Part shown: positions 24,476 through 33,496 of the stretch, in pieces
Layout of the letters: each line of letters begins with the position of its first letter
Numbering within the stretch: the stretch's first letter is position 1
NCBI GenBank assembly: GCA_030603065.1
Contig: JAUVYN010000013.1
Coordinates: 1-56,250, forward strand
Length of the DNA stretch: 56,250 nucleotides
Source: Pseudomonas sp.
GTDB taxonomy: Bacteria > Pseudomonadota > Gammaproteobacteria > Pseudomonadales > Pseudomonadaceae
Direction of reading: 5' to 3'
Made by a program: the position numbers and the translations under genes
The notes under the pieces: generated by a model
Seen by the model: the letters and a program-made list of their open reading frames with translations, nothing else
Told to the model about the DNA's origin: nothing
Databases searched by the model: none

Positions 24476-25792
24476 TTAATGCGTATCCTGCCGGGGGGGC
24501 TCGGCAGGCTGGGTTGCGTGCTCGGCTTGGTTCACGCCGAGGCTGCGATTCCAGACCCGTGCCGATTTGACCATATTGTCCTTGGTCTGCAGGATCTCGA
24601 TCCGATAGTGGCCGATGGTCAGGCCGACGGCAGTATCCGGAATGCTTTCGAGTTGTTCGGTTATCAGACCGTTCAGCGTCTTGGGGCCGTCCGCCGGCAG
24701 TTTCCATTGCAGCTGTCGATTGATGTCCCTTAGCGCTGCGCCCCCATCGATGACATAGGTGCCGTCTTCCTGAGGGTGGATTTCCTGGCTGGGCAGCAGG
24801 TCGGTGGTGAATTCTCCGACGATTTCCTCAAGGATGTCTTCCAGGGTGATCAGGCCGATCACGTCGCCATACTCGTCCACGACTATCGCTATGCGTCGTT
24901 TCTGCTTCTGGAAATTGAACAGTTGCGTATGCAGCGGCGTGCTTTCCGGAATGAAGTAGGGATCCTTGCAGGCGGAGAGCAGCGCCTCGCGGGTGAGGTC
25001 GCCGCGGCTGAGCAGGCGTGCGATGGAGCGCATGTGGACGATGCCGACGATGTTGTTGATATCGCCCTCATAGACCGGTAATCGCGTGTGGTGACAGCTG
25101 CGCAGCTGGTTCATGATGGCCGGCATGCCATCTTCCAGATCGATGCCGACGGCCTCGTTGCGGGGGACCATCACATCGTTGACGGTCATCTTTTCCAGAT
25201 CGAGGATTCCCAGCAGCATGTTCTGGCGGCTCCGGGTGATACCCAGGCCGGCTTCACGCACCACGGTGCGCAATTCTTCGGTAGTCAGCTGGTCACCGTT
25301 GCTCTCTGCGGGGTTGACGCCGACCAGGCGCAGTAGCTGACCACTGATGGCGCTGCAAACCCAGACGATGGGATACAGGATCTGCTGCAGGGCCTTCAGC
25401 ACTATGCTGGCAGGGAAGGCGATCAGTTCCGGCCGGAGCGCTGCTAGCGTCTTCGGGGTGATCTCTCCGAAAATCAGGATGATGATGGTCAGGCCGACGG
25501 TAGCGATCAGAATGCCCGCGTCACCCCAGATCTGCACGCAGACCACCGTGGCGATCGACGCGGCCAGGATATTCACGATGTTGTTGCCGACCAGAATGGT
25601 GCCAAGCAGTCGGTCGGGCCGCTCGAGCAGGCGTGATGCGCGCCGGGCACCCCGATGGCCTTCCTTGTTCAGGTGCTTCAACCGGTAGCGGTTGAGGCTC
25701 ATCATGGATGTTTCCGAACTGGAGAAAAAGGCCGACAGGACAATCAGCACGCCGAGGCTCAGCAGTAGCATACCCGTGTGTGCTTCGTTCAA
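24476..25792 (-). CDS. CorC/HlyC family CNNM-CBS membrane protein (YfjD-like)
   Basis: The 438-residue protein has an N-terminal CNNM/DUF21 membrane domain (three or four helices, beginning LLLSLGVLIVLSAFFSSSETS), two CBS domains (VNDVMVPRNEAVGIDL onward, and PYFIPESTPLHTQL...VVDEYGDVIGLITLEDILEEIVG) and a C-terminal CorC/HlyC transporter-associated domain. The family is linked to Mg2+/Co2+ efflux or homeostasis. I chose TTG 25792, which has GAGG 7 nt upstream and begins LNEAHTG like homologues; ATG 25771 lacks a site. Gene order with ypjD and ffh matches many gammaproteobacteria. Confidence 0.9.
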   Translation of the reverse strand: MNEAHTGMLLLSLGVLIVLSAFFSSSETSMMSLNRYRLKHLNKEGHRGARRASRLLERPDRLLGTILVGNNIVNILAASIATVVCVQIWGDAGILIATVGLTIIILIFGEITPKTLAALRPELIAFPASIVLKALQQILYPIVWVCSAISGQLLRLVGVNPAESNGDQLTTEELRTVVREAGLGITRSRQNMLLGILDLEKMTVNDVMVPRNEAVGIDLEDGMPAIMNQLRSCHHTRLPVYEGDINNIVGIVHMRSIARLLSRGDLTREALLSACKDPYFIPESTPLHTQLFNFQKQKRRIAIVVDEYGDVIGLITLEDILEEIVGEFTTDLLPSQEIHPQEDGTYVIDGGAALRDINRQLQWKLPADGPKTLNGLITEQLESIPDTAVGLTIGHYRIEILQTKDNMVKSARVWNRSLGVNQAEHATQPAEPPRQDTH

Positions 25793-25823
25793 TGTGGTAC
25801 CTCGATAGCGGTTGAGGGTCTCA

Positions 25824-26624
25824 TCAGAGCGGCAGCACGAACTCGCGCACAAGCTTGCTGCCAAAGTAGGCGAGCATCAGCAGCAAAAATCCCGCGAGCG
25901 TCCAGCGAATGGCATTGCTGCCGCGCCAGCCCCGGAAGTGGCGCCCCCAGAGCAGGATGGCGAAGACCACCCAGGCCAGGCAGGACAGCAGCGTCTTGTG
26001 TGCCACGCCCTGAGCGAACACATTATCCAGATAGACGAAACCGGAGATCAGCGCCAGCGTCAGTAACACTTCGCCGCAGAGCAAAAACTGGAACAGTAGT
26101 CGTTCCATGGTTTGCAGCGGCGGAAAGGTGCGGATGAAGCGGGTGGGGTGCTTGTGCTTGAGCTGGTAGTCCTGCACGGCCAGCAGAATCGCCTGGAACA
26201 CCGCTATGGTCAGGATGCCGTAGGCAAGGATCGACAGCAGAATATGCACGATCAGGCCGGCCTCCCCGGACACCCGGATGCCGCCCTGGTTGGGTAGCAA
26301 CAGCGCCGCCAGTACCGTTATCAGACCTAGCGGGAACAGGCCGATGAGCAGGCTCGTGACCGGCACCCGGAAACTCGAGACCAGCGTCATCCCTATGACC
26401 AGCCAGGCGATCAGGGAAGCGGCGTTGAAGAAGCCAAGTGCCAGGCCCGGGCCGGGGAACAGCTTGAATGCCAGTGCGGTGGCATGTGACAGCAATGCCA
26501 GCAGACCGATCATCCGCAGAAGATCGACCCTCGCGGCCTGCCGCTTGCGCAGACAGTTCACCTGATAAAGGGCGCCGCCCAGGTAGAGCCCGGCAGCCAA
26601 TAGGCTGGGAATCAGAGCTGTCAT
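25824..26624 (-). CDS. ypjD: YpjD/CcsA-like inner membrane protein
   Basis: The 266-residue polytopic membrane protein has about eight helices and the cytochrome c assembly (CcsA/CcmC-like) fold, with SGEAGLIVHILLSILAYGIL and GVAHKTLLSCLAWVVFAILLWGRHFRGWRG; the conserved His residues (VHILLS, AHKTLL) are potential haem ligands. E. coli YpjD occupies the same site between corC-like yfjD and ffh. The precise role is not settled. ATG 26624 is preceded by AAGGA; the upstream ATG 26666 adds non-membrane residues. It ends 32 bp before the CorC-like start, suggesting co-transcription. Confidence 0.88.
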   Translation of the reverse strand: MTALIPSLLAAGLYLGGALYQVNCLRKRQAARVDLLRMIGLLALLSHATALAFKLFPGPGLALGFFNAASLIAWLVIGMTLVSSFRVPVTSLLIGLFPLGLITVLAALLLPNQGGIRVSGEAGLIVHILLSILAYGILTIAVFQAILLAVQDYQLKHKHPTRFIRTFPPLQTMERLLFQFLLCGEVLLTLALISGFVYLDNVFAQGVAHKTLLSCLAWVVFAILLWGRHFRGWRGSNAIRWTLAGFLLLMLAYFGSKLVREFVLPL

Positions 26625-26780
26625 ACTTCCTTGAGAGTGGTTATCAACAAAGCCGCAGTGTGGCACAAGGCGCGTTGGCGATAAAGCGCTTCCCTGTAAT
26701 CTGCTGCGGCACGGCGTTATACTGCCGGGCTTATCGGCTTCGACCCGGCGGCGGGTGCGTGGAGCAAAGGAGAATCATCC

Positions 26781-28184
26781 ATGTTTGAGAACCTTACAGA
26801 GCGCCTGTCCCATAGCCTGCGCGGCGTAACCGGGCGGGCCAAGCTGACCGAAGAAAACATCAAGGACACCTTGCGGGAAGTGCGTATGGCACTGCTCGAG
26901 GCGGATGTTGCGCTTCCGGTGGTGAAAAGCTTCGTCGATCAGGTGCGTGACCGAGCCGTCGGTCAGGAAGTTTCCCGCAGCCTCTCGCCGGGCCAGGTCT
27001 TCGTCAAGATCATCAAGGCCGAACTCGAAGCGGTCATGGGCGAGTCCGAGGGTCTCAACCTGAACGTGGCGCCGCCGGCGATCATCCTCATGGCCGGTCT
27101 TCAGGGCGCGGGCAAGACCACTTCGGTCGCCAAGCTGGCCAAGACCCTGCGCGAGCGGCAGAAGAAAAAGGTGATGGTGGTCAGCGCTGACGTCTATCGT
27201 CCGGCCGCGATCAAGCAGCTCGAGACGTTGGCGAAGGAAGTCGACGTTAATTTCTTCCCTTCGGATGCCGGACAGAAGCCGGTGGCCATCGTCGAAGCAG
27301 CGATACGCGAGGCGAAGAACCGCTTCATGGACGTATTGATCGTGGACACCGCGGGTCGTCTGGCGATCGATGCCGAGATGATGGAGGAGATCCGTCAGGT
27401 GCACGCCGCGGCCAGACCGGCGGAAACGCTGTTCGTGGTCGATGCCATGACCGGTCAGGATGCGGCGGCCACGGCCAAGGCCTTCAACGAGGCGCTGCCG
27501 CTTACCGGCGTCATTCTGACCAAGGTCGATGGTGACGCTCGGGGAGGTGCGGCGCTCTCGGTCCGCCACATCACCGGCAAGCCGATCAAGTTCCTGGGCA
27601 TGGGCGAGAAAACCGATGCGCTCGAGGTGTTTCACCCTGACCGGATTGCCTCGCGCATCCTCGGCATGGGCGACGTTCTCAGTCTCATCGAGCAGGCCGA
27701 GCACAAGCTCGACAAGGCCAAGGCCGAGAAGCTCGCCAACAAGCTCAAGAAGGGCAAAGGGTTCGATCTCGAGGACTTCCGTGACCAGTTACAGCAGATG
27801 CGCGGCATGGGTGGACTGGGCTCGCTGATGGACAAGTTGCCGATGATGGGCAAGATCAGTCCTTCGCAAATGGAAAATGCCCAGACCCAGGCCGAGAAGC
27901 AGTTCAAGCAGATGGAAGCGATCATCAATTCCATGACGCCGGCCGAGCGGCGAAATCCGGATATCATCAGCGGCTCGCGCAAGCGCCGTATCGCTGCGGG
28001 TTCCGGCACGCAGATTCAGGATATCGGTCGCGTCATCAAGCAGCATAAACAGATGCAGAAGATGATGAAGAAGGTCAGCGGCAAGGGTGGCATGGCCAAG
28101 ATGATGCGCGGTCTGGGTGGTCTTGGCGGCGGTGGAGGCGGCGGTGGCATGCTTCCTCCGGGCGGCGGAATGCCCAAGTTCTGA
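26781..28184 (+). CDS. ffh: Signal recognition particle protein Ffh
   Basis: The 467-residue SRP54 GTPase delivers ribosomes making inner-membrane proteins to FtsY. The N domain is followed by the G domain with P-loop GLQGAGKTTSVAKLAK, DTAGR and TKVDGDARGGAALS. The Met-rich M domain binds 4.5S RNA and signal sequences (residues about 330-430), and a Gly-rich tail ends MPKF. AAAGGAG precedes the ATG. A TATACT -10 hexamer lies at 26718-26723, about 58 bp upstream, with a weak -35. It is divergent from ypjD. Confidence 0.97.
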   Translation: MFENLTERLSHSLRGVTGRAKLTEENIKDTLREVRMALLEADVALPVVKSFVDQVRDRAVGQEVSRSLSPGQVFVKIIKAELEAVMGESEGLNLNVAPPAIILMAGLQGAGKTTSVAKLAKTLRERQKKKVMVVSADVYRPAAIKQLETLAKEVDVNFFPSDAGQKPVAIVEAAIREAKNRFMDVLIVDTAGRLAIDAEMMEEIRQVHAAARPAETLFVVDAMTGQDAAATAKAFNEALPLTGVILTKVDGDARGGAALSVRHITGKPIKFLGMGEKTDALEVFHPDRIASRILGMGDVLSLIEQAEHKLDKAKAEKLANKLKKGKGFDLEDFRDQLQQMRGMGGLGSLMDKLPMMGKISPSQMENAQTQAEKQFKQMEAIINSMTPAERRNPDIISGSRKRRIAAGSGTQIQDIGRVIKQHKQMQKMMKKVSGKGGMAKMMRGLGGLGGGGGGGGMLPPGGGMPKF

Positions 28185-28226
28185 CCGGCGGCGGCTCCGG
28201 CTGGTCAGCTGATGATCAAATAACTG

Positions 28227-28255
28227 TTTTCAATGGTCGTGTAATTCCGTAGAAT
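28227..28255 (+). promoter_or_regulatory. Predicted promoter of the rpsP-rimM-trmD-rplS operon
   Basis: TTTTCA (28227-28232) and TAGAAT (28250-28255) are separated by 17 bp in an AT-rich stretch unlike the flanking genes. Transcription would start about 65 nt before rpsP. The segment lies between the ffh stop and rpsP where this operon promoter is expected. Confidence 0.6.
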
Positions 28256-28327
28256 ATGCGACCTTTCGGGCTATAGGCTCGTCTTGAATTATTGTTGCGT
28301 TACTCAAACACAGGAAACGATGTCCAC

Positions 28328-28576
28328 ATGGTAACCATTCGTCTTGCTCGTGGTGGCTCCAAGAAGCGCCCCTTCTATCATCTGACCGTCGCCAACAGCC
28401 GCAACGCCCGTGATGGCCGTTTCGTTGAGCGCGTAGGTTTCTTCAATCCGGTTGCTGCCGGTGGCGAAACCCGTCTGTCAGTGAATCAGGAGCGCGTGAG
28501 CTACTGGCTGAGCCAGGGTGCACAGCCCTCCGAGCGCGTGGCTTCCCTGCTGAAGGAAGCTCAGGCCTCTGCCTGA
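28328..28576 (+). CDS. rpsP: 30S ribosomal protein S16
   Basis: The 82-residue S16 begins [19 protein letters not shown] and contains the conserved [15 protein letters not shown] segment. S16 is an early-binding small-subunit protein needed for 30S assembly. I chose ATG 28328; an upstream in-frame start would add 12 non-family residues. It is the first gene of the operon, 1 bp before rimM. Confidence 0.97.
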   Translation: MVTIRLARGGSKKRPFYHLTVANSRNARDGRFVERVGFFNPVAAGGETRLSVNQERVSYWLSQGAQPSERVASLLKEAQASA

Positions 28577-28577
28577 A

Positions 28578-29135
28578 ATGACTGACATGCCGGAATCGGC
28601 CGCGGGCTCGCCCGCCGAATCGCCTCTGGTGGTTCTGGGCAAGATCGTCGGGGTTCACGGCATTCGCGGGGCGGTGAAGCTGTATTCGCATACCGACCCG
28701 CTGGATAACGTGCTGGATTATCCGGAGTGGATCCTGCGCAGGGGCTCCGAAGTCCGTACGACGACCTTCGTTGACGCACGCATTCAGGGTCGCATTCTGG
28801 TCGTTCGGCTCAAGGGCATGAATGACCGTAACCAGGCGCTGGAGCTGGTTGACTTCGAAGTCTGCGTGCCGCGTGATGCGTTGCCGCAGCTCGACGAGGG
28901 CGAGTTTTACTGGCATCAGCTGGTCGGCCTGCAGGTCGTGACGCTCGAAGGGCAGCTGCTGGGTCGGATCGATCACCTGCTCGAAACAGGCTCGAACGAT
29001 GTGATGGTGGTGAAGCCCTGTGAGGGCAGCCTGGATCAGCGGGAGCGTTTGCTGCCCTATCTGCCTGGCCAGTACGTGCATGACATCGATCTGGCGTCTG
29101 GCGTGATGCGGGTCGAGTGGGATCCGGAGTTCTAG
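28578..29135 (+). CDS. rimM: Ribosome maturation factor RimM
   Basis: The 185-residue 30S assembly factor binds S19 and helps mature the 16S 3' domain. The N-terminal RimM barrel starts VVLGKIVGVHGIRGAVKLYS; the C-terminal PRC-barrel has GEFYWHQLVGLQVVTLEG and ends LPYLPGQYVHDIDLASG. It sits between rpsP and trmD with minimal gaps, the standard order. Confidence 0.96.
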   Translation: MTDMPESAAGSPAESPLVVLGKIVGVHGIRGAVKLYSHTDPLDNVLDYPEWILRRGSEVRTTTFVDARIQGRILVVRLKGMNDRNQALELVDFEVCVPRDALPQLDEGEFYWHQLVGLQVVTLEGQLLGRIDHLLETGSNDVMVVKPCEGSLDQRERLLPYLPGQYVHDIDLASGVMRVEWDPEF

Positions 29136-29138
29136 CCG

Positions 29139-29888
29139 GTGTGGGCCGGTGTGGTAACGCTGTTTCCAGAGATGTTCGCGGCGCTGACCGATTACGGCGT
29201 TACCGGTCGGGCAGTCAAGCGAGGTCAGCTGACGGTGGCGTTCAGCAATCCGCGCGACCACGCGCATGACCGGCACCGCACGGTAGATGACCGACCCTTC
29301 GGGGGCGGACCGGGGATGCTGATGAAGGTCGAGCCGCTGCTCGCTGCGATCGAAACGATTCGCCAGCAGGCTCCCTCGCCACCCAGGGTGATCTATCTGT
29401 CACCTCAGGGCAGGCCGCTGACCCAGGCGCTCGCATCCGAGCTGGCGCAACTCGATAGCATGGTCCTGCTGTGCGGACGCTATGAAGGCATCGATGAGCG
29501 CATCATAGAAATGTGCGTCGATGAGGAGATATCCATCGGTGACTACGTGTTGTCCGGTGGCGAGTTAGGGGCCATGGTGCTTCTCGACTCGGTGACCCGA
29601 CTGATTCCCGGCGTGCTTGGGCATGCGGATTCGGCGGTCGAGGATTCATTTACGGATGGGCTGCTCGATTGCCCGCATTACACCCGTCCGGAAGAGTTTG
29701 CAGGGCAGCGCGTACCGGAGGTGCTGCTTGGTGGTAATCATGCGTTGATCCGGCGCTGGCGTCTCAAGCAGTCACTTGGCAGAACCTGGCAACGTCGGCC
29801 AGAGCTGGTCGAGAGCATGACCTTGAGCAAAGAACAGCAGCAACTGCTGGCGGAATTCATCCGCGAGCAGGAAACCGATAACCATTGA
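29139..29888 (+). CDS. trmD: tRNA (guanine-37-N1)-methyltransferase TrmD
   Basis: The 249-residue SAM-dependent enzyme methylates G37 next to the anticodon and prevents frameshifting. The trefoil-knot region [17 protein letters not shown] and the tRNA-binding PFGGGPGM segment are intact, and [13 protein letters not shown] is the SAM-contacting loop. It starts with GTG 29139, 3 bp after rimM. Its end lies 32 bp before rplS. Confidence 0.96.
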   Translation: MWAGVVTLFPEMFAALTDYGVTGRAVKRGQLTVAFSNPRDHAHDRHRTVDDRPFGGGPGMLMKVEPLLAAIETIRQQAPSPPRVIYLSPQGRPLTQALASELAQLDSMVLLCGRYEGIDERIIEMCVDEEISIGDYVLSGGELGAMVLLDSVTRLIPGVLGHADSAVEDSFTDGLLDCPHYTRPEEFAGQRVPEVLLGGNHALIRRWRLKQSLGRTWQRRPELVESMTLSKEQQQLLAEFIREQETDNH

Positions 29889-29920
29889 AGCAAGTCCGGC
29901 GGCTTGTGCAGGAGTTTGAG

Positions 29921-30268
29921 ATGTCCAATATCATTGCCCAGATTGAAGCAGAACAGATGAGCAAGGAAGTCCCCGAGTTCGCTCCGGGTGACACCGTCAT
30001 CGTTCAGGTAAAAGTGAAGGAAGGCGACCGTTCGCGTCTGCAGGCGTTCGAAGGCGTCGTTATCGGCAAGCGCAACCGCGGTCTGAATTCTGCATTCACC
30101 GTGCGCAAAATCTCCAATGGTGTCGGTGTGGAGCGTACCTTCCAGACATTCTCCCCGCTGATCGACAGCGTGACCGTCAAGCGTCGTGGCGACGTGCGCA
30201 AGGCCAAGCTGTACTACCTGCGCGCCCTGTCCGGCAAGGCAGCACGCATCAAGGAGAAGCTGGGCTGA
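29921..30268 (+). CDS. rplS: 50S ribosomal protein L19
   Basis: The 115-residue L19 starts [12 protein letters not shown] and has [29 protein letters not shown] and [17 protein letters not shown]19 sits at the interface of the 30S and 50S subunits. GGAG lies about 10 nt before ATG 29921. A clear intrinsic terminator follows, closing the operon. Confidence 0.97.
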   Translation: MSNIIAQIEAEQMSKEVPEFAPGDTVIVQVKVKEGDRSRLQAFEGVVIGKRNRGLNSAFTVRKISNGVGVERTFQTFSPLIDSVTVKRRGDVRKAKLYYLRALSGKAARIKEKLG

Positions 30269-30293
30269 GCCCGGATCTCTCCACGCAGTACCC

Positions 30294-30321
30294 AAAAAGG
30301 CAGCCTCCGGGCTGCTTTTTT
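30294..30321 (+). terminator. Intrinsic terminator of the rplS operon
   Basis: AAAAAGGCAGCC (30294-30305), loop TCCG, then GGCTGC (30310-30315) and six T residues (30316-30321). This is a canonical GC stem followed by a U-run, 25 bp after the rplS stop and before xerD. Confidence 0.92.
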
Positions 30322-30380
30322 GTTGTCTGCAGGTCGTATCCTGGCGCAGGATGGCGCTCTTCCCGCCGAGGACTTATTAC

Positions 30381-31310
30381 ATGCCCACAGTCGATCCGCC
30401 GACCCGTGCTCCGCTCTTGCCTGATGACGGTCTGGCCATAGAGCGTTTCATCGAGAGTCTATGGCTGGAACGCGGCCTGTCGGAGCAGACCCTGAGCGCT
30501 TATCGGACCGACCTCGAGCTGCTTGCGGGCTGGCTGGCCCAGCGGGGCACGGCGTTGCTCGGGGCGCGGCGCGCCGATCTGCTCGAACACCTCGCCTGGC
30601 GACTCGGGGCGGGCTATCAGTCGCGTTCCACCGCGCGGCTGATGTCCTGCCTGCGCGGCTTCTATCGGCATGCTCTGCGCCTTGGCGTGATCGAGCAGGA
30701 TCCGACCCTGGATGTGGCAATGCCGAGAATAGGCCGGCCGCTTCCCAAATCGTTAAGCGAAGCGGACGTCGAGGCACTGTTGCGCGCGCCGGACGTGGCG
30801 GAGGCGCTGGGACTGCGCGACCGCTGCATGCTTGAGGTGTTGTACGCCTGTGGCCTGCGAGTCACCGAGCTGGTCAGCCTGCGGCTGGATCAGATCAATC
30901 CGCGCCAGGGTGTGCTGCGGGTTACCGGCAAGGGCCGCAAGGAGCGCCTGGTGCCACTGGGTGAAGAGGCGCTCGCCTGGCTGGACCGCTATCTGATCGA
31001 GGCCAGGCCGGAACTGCTCGCCGGGCAGCCGAGCGACGTGCTCTTTCCCAGCCGCCAGGCACGTCAGATGACCCGCCAGACGTTCTGGCACAGGGTGAAG
31101 CTGCACGCCGGCCAGGCCGGCATAAGTGCCGAGCTGTCGCCACATACGCTTCGCCATGCCTTCGCTACCCATCTGCTCAATCATGGTGCCGACCTTCGGG
31201 TGGTCCAGATGCTGCTCGGTCACAGCGATCTGTCGACCACGCAGATCTATACGCACGTTGCGCGCCACCGTCTGCGCGAGCTGCATGCAAGCCATCATCC
31301 CCGTGGGTGA
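30381..31310 (+). CDS. xerD: Site-specific tyrosine recombinase XerD
   Basis: The 309-residue recombinase acts with XerC at dif to resolve chromosome dimers under FtsK control. The N-terminal core-binding domain (IERFIESLWLERGLSEQTLSAYRTDL) is followed by the catalytic domain with the Arg in ACGLRVTELVSL, Lys in TGKGRKERLVPL, HTLRHAFATHLL (His/Arg), GHSDLSTTQIYTHV (His and nucleophile Tyr). ATG 30381 has GAGG upstream and gives the usual XerD length. dsbC and hom follow, as in other Pseudomonas. Confidence 0.94.
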   Translation: MPTVDPPTRAPLLPDDGLAIERFIESLWLERGLSEQTLSAYRTDLELLAGWLAQRGTALLGARRADLLEHLAWRLGAGYQSRSTARLMSCLRGFYRHALRLGVIEQDPTLDVAMPRIGRPLPKSLSEADVEALLRAPDVAEALGLRDRCMLEVLYACGLRVTELVSLRLDQINPRQGVLRVTGKGRKERLVPLGEEALAWLDRYLIEARPELLAGQPSDVLFPSRQARQMTRQTFWHRVKLHAGQAGISAELSPHTLRHAFATHLLNHGADLRVVQMLLGHSDLSTTQIYTHVARHRLRELHASHHPRG

Positions 31311-31357
31311 GGCGCGGGTTTCATGATAAGCTTGCGCGCTGACAAGAGGATCGAGAT

Positions 31358-32092
31358 ATGCGCAAAAAACTGCTGGCCGGTTGGCTGCTCGCTATGGTCA
31401 CCGGGGCTGTCCAGGCGGAAACCACTCAGGCTGACGCGCCTGAAGCCATCCGCGCGACACTGAGCAAGTTGAACATGGTCGAGTCGGTCGAAGGCATCGA
31501 GCCGTCGCCAGTGGCTGGCTTGTACCAGATCGAGCTCTCGGGCGGTCGACTGCTCTACGCCACCCCTGATGGCCAGCAGCTTATCCAGGGCGCCATTTTC
31601 GACGTTTCCGGTGAGCGCCCGCGCAACCTTACAGCCGAAGCGGAGGCACGCGGCGTAGCACGCACACTGAATGCGATCCCCGCCAGCGATCTGATCATCT
31701 TCGCCCCGCCGGAGCCGAAAACCCATGTCACCGTTTTCACCGATCCGGATTGTGGTTACTGCCGCAAGCTGCACCTGGAAATGGAAGAGCTCAATGCGCT
31801 GGGTATCGAGGTACGTTACGCAGCCTTTCCGCGCAGCGGCATGCAGACCCCCACCGCCGCCACCATGCAATCGATCTGGTGTGCCAAGGATCGCCAGGGA
31901 GCCATGAACCTGGCCAAGCAGGGCAAGCCGGTACCCGCCGCGACCTGCGACAACCCGGTGGAAGGTCAGTTCGAGCTGGGGCAGCAGATCGGCGTGCAGG
32001 GCACTCCGGCGATCTTCATGGCCAACGGCCGCTTGATTCCCGGTTACCAGCCGGCTGCTCAGCTGGCGCGGGAAGCGCTGGAAAACCGCTGA
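31358..32092 (+). CDS. dsbC: Thiol:disulfide interchange protein DsbC
   Basis: The 244-residue periplasmic disulfide isomerase has a signal peptide (LLAGWLLAMVTGAVQA), an N-terminal dimerisation domain and a thioredoxin-fold domain with active site CGYC (Cys132-Cys135, in TDPDCGYCRKLH). The structural disulfide pair (IWCAKD and ATCDNP) and cis-Pro loop VQGTPAIFM are present. Kept reduced by DsbD, it reshuffles wrong disulfides. GAG precedes the ATG. Confidence 0.95.
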   Translation: MRKKLLAGWLLAMVTGAVQAETTQADAPEAIRATLSKLNMVESVEGIEPSPVAGLYQIELSGGRLLYATPDGQQLIQGAIFDVSGERPRNLTAEAEARGVARTLNAIPASDLIIFAPPEPKTHVTVFTDPDCGYCRKLHLEMEELNALGIEVRYAAFPRSGMQTPTAATMQSIWCAKDRQGAMNLAKQGKPVPAATCDNPVEGQFELGQQIGVQGTPAIFMANGRLIPGYQPAAQLAREALENR

Positions 32093-32138
32093 ACCGATTT
32101 AATCTTCAACAACACGACGAACAGATGGGGACCTTAGT

Positions 32139-33443
32139 TTGAAACCGGTCAAAGTTGGAATTTGTGGGCTGGGCACCGTCGGTGGCGGCACCTTCAACGT
32201 ACTGCAGCGCAATGCGGCGGAAATTGCCCGCCGTGCCGGCCGTGGTATCGAAGTGGCGCAAATCGCTGCCCGTCAGCTCAACCCCGCCTGCGAGCTGGGT
32301 GACACTCCAGTGCTGGATGATGTCTTCGCGGTGGTCAACAATCCGGACATCGACATCGTCGTGGAACTCATTGGCGGTAGTGGTGTGGCCCGAGAGGTCG
32401 TGCTGCAGGCGATTGCGAACGGCAAGCATGTGGTCACTGCCAACAAGGCGCTGATCGCGGTGCATGGCAATGAAATCTTCAAGGCTGCCTCCGAAAAGGG
32501 CGTGATGGTCGCCTTCGAGGCTTCGGTGGCCGGAGGGATTCCGATCATCAAGGCACTACGCGAAGGCCTGGCAGCCAACCGTATCGACTGGGTCGCCGGC
32601 ATCATCAACGGCACAGGTAATTTCATCCTGACCGAAATGCGCGAAAAGGGTCGTACCTTCGGTGACGTGCTTGCCGAGGCGCAGGCGCTCGGTTATGCCG
32701 AAGCCGATCCGACCTTCGACGTTGAAGGCATCGATGCGGCGCACAAGCTGACCATCCTGGCATCCATCGCCTTTGGTATCCCGCTCCAGTTCGACAAGGC
32801 GTACACCGAAGGCATCACCCGTCTGACCACGGCCGATGTGAACTACGCCGAGGCGTTCGGCTACCGCATCAAGCATCTGGGTATTGCCAGACGCACGGAG
32901 GAGGGCGTCGAGCTGCGGGTGCACCCCACGCTGATTCCGGCGGATCGCCTGATTGCCAACGTCAATGGCGTGATGAATGCGGTCATGGTCAACGGCGATG
33001 CCGTTGGCAGTACGCTTTATTACGGCGCGGGGGCAGGTGCCGAGCCGACTGCCTCGGCAGTGGTTGCAGATATCATCGACGTGGTGCGTACGCTGACATC
33101 CGATCCGAACAACCGCGTACCGCATCTGGCGTTTCAGGCCGACGCGCTTTCCGACCTGCCGGTTCTTGCCGCTGACGATGTAACCACCGCCTACTACCTG
33201 CGGATCCACGCCAAGGATCGCCCGGGTGTATTGGCCAAGGTGGCGAGTATCCTCTCCGATGGGGGTATCAACATCGAGTCGATTATCCAGAAGGAGGTCG
33301 AGGAGCAGGACGGGCTGGTGCCGATCATTCTTCTCACGCATCGGGTCCGCGAGCGCAGCATGAACGCTGCGATTGCCGCCATTGAAGCGCTGGATGATGT
33401 CGCCGCGCCGGTCATGCGGATCCGAGTCGAACAGCTGAGCTGA
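32139..33443 (+). CDS. hom: Homoserine dehydrogenase
   Basis: The 434-residue enzyme reduces aspartate semialdehyde to homoserine with NAD(P)H, the branch point to threonine and methionine. The nucleotide loop is VGICGLGTVGGGTFNVL, the catalytic region is GIINGTGNFILTEM and AEADPTFDVEGIDAAHKL, and a C-terminal ACT domain (YYLRIHAKDRPGVLAKVA) probably gives threonine feedback. The start is TTG 32139, with a GGGGA site upstream; no ATG fits. It is a monofunctional form without an aspartokinase domain. Confidence 0.95.
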   Translation: MKPVKVGICGLGTVGGGTFNVLQRNAAEIARRAGRGIEVAQIAARQLNPACELGDTPVLDDVFAVVNNPDIDIVVELIGGSGVAREVVLQAIANGKHVVTANKALIAVHGNEIFKAASEKGVMVAFEASVAGGIPIIKALREGLAANRIDWVAGIINGTGNFILTEMREKGRTFGDVLAEAQALGYAEADPTFDVEGIDAAHKLTILASIAFGIPLQFDKAYTEGITRLTTADVNYAEAFGYRIKHLGIARRTEEGVELRVHPTLIPADRLIANVNGVMNAVMVNGDAVGSTLYYGAGAGAEPTASAVVADIIDVVRTLTSDPNNRVPHLAFQADALSDLPVLAADDVTTAYYLRIHAKDRPGVLAKVASILSDGGINIESIIQKEVEEQDGLVPIILLTHRVRERSMNAAIAAIEALDDVAAPVMRIRVEQLS

Positions 33444-33448
33444 TGTCC

Positions 33449-33474
33449 GGCCCGGCATACGCCGGGCCTTCTTT
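33449..33474 (+). terminator. Terminator between hom and thrC
   Basis: GGCCCGGC (33449-33456), loop ATAC, GCCGGGCC (33461-33468), then TTCTTT (33469-33474). The stem is perfect and 6 bp past the hom stop. It probably reduces read-through into thrC, which begins 23 bp later. Confidence 0.75.
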
Positions 33475-33496
33475 GACCTATCAGGGTTTTAGCACC

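Noticed and set aside
26695-26723. Full sigma-70 promoter for ffh
   Set aside because: The -10 TATACT is good but the matching -35 (TGTAAT) agrees at only two positions, so only the -10 is noted in the gene entry.
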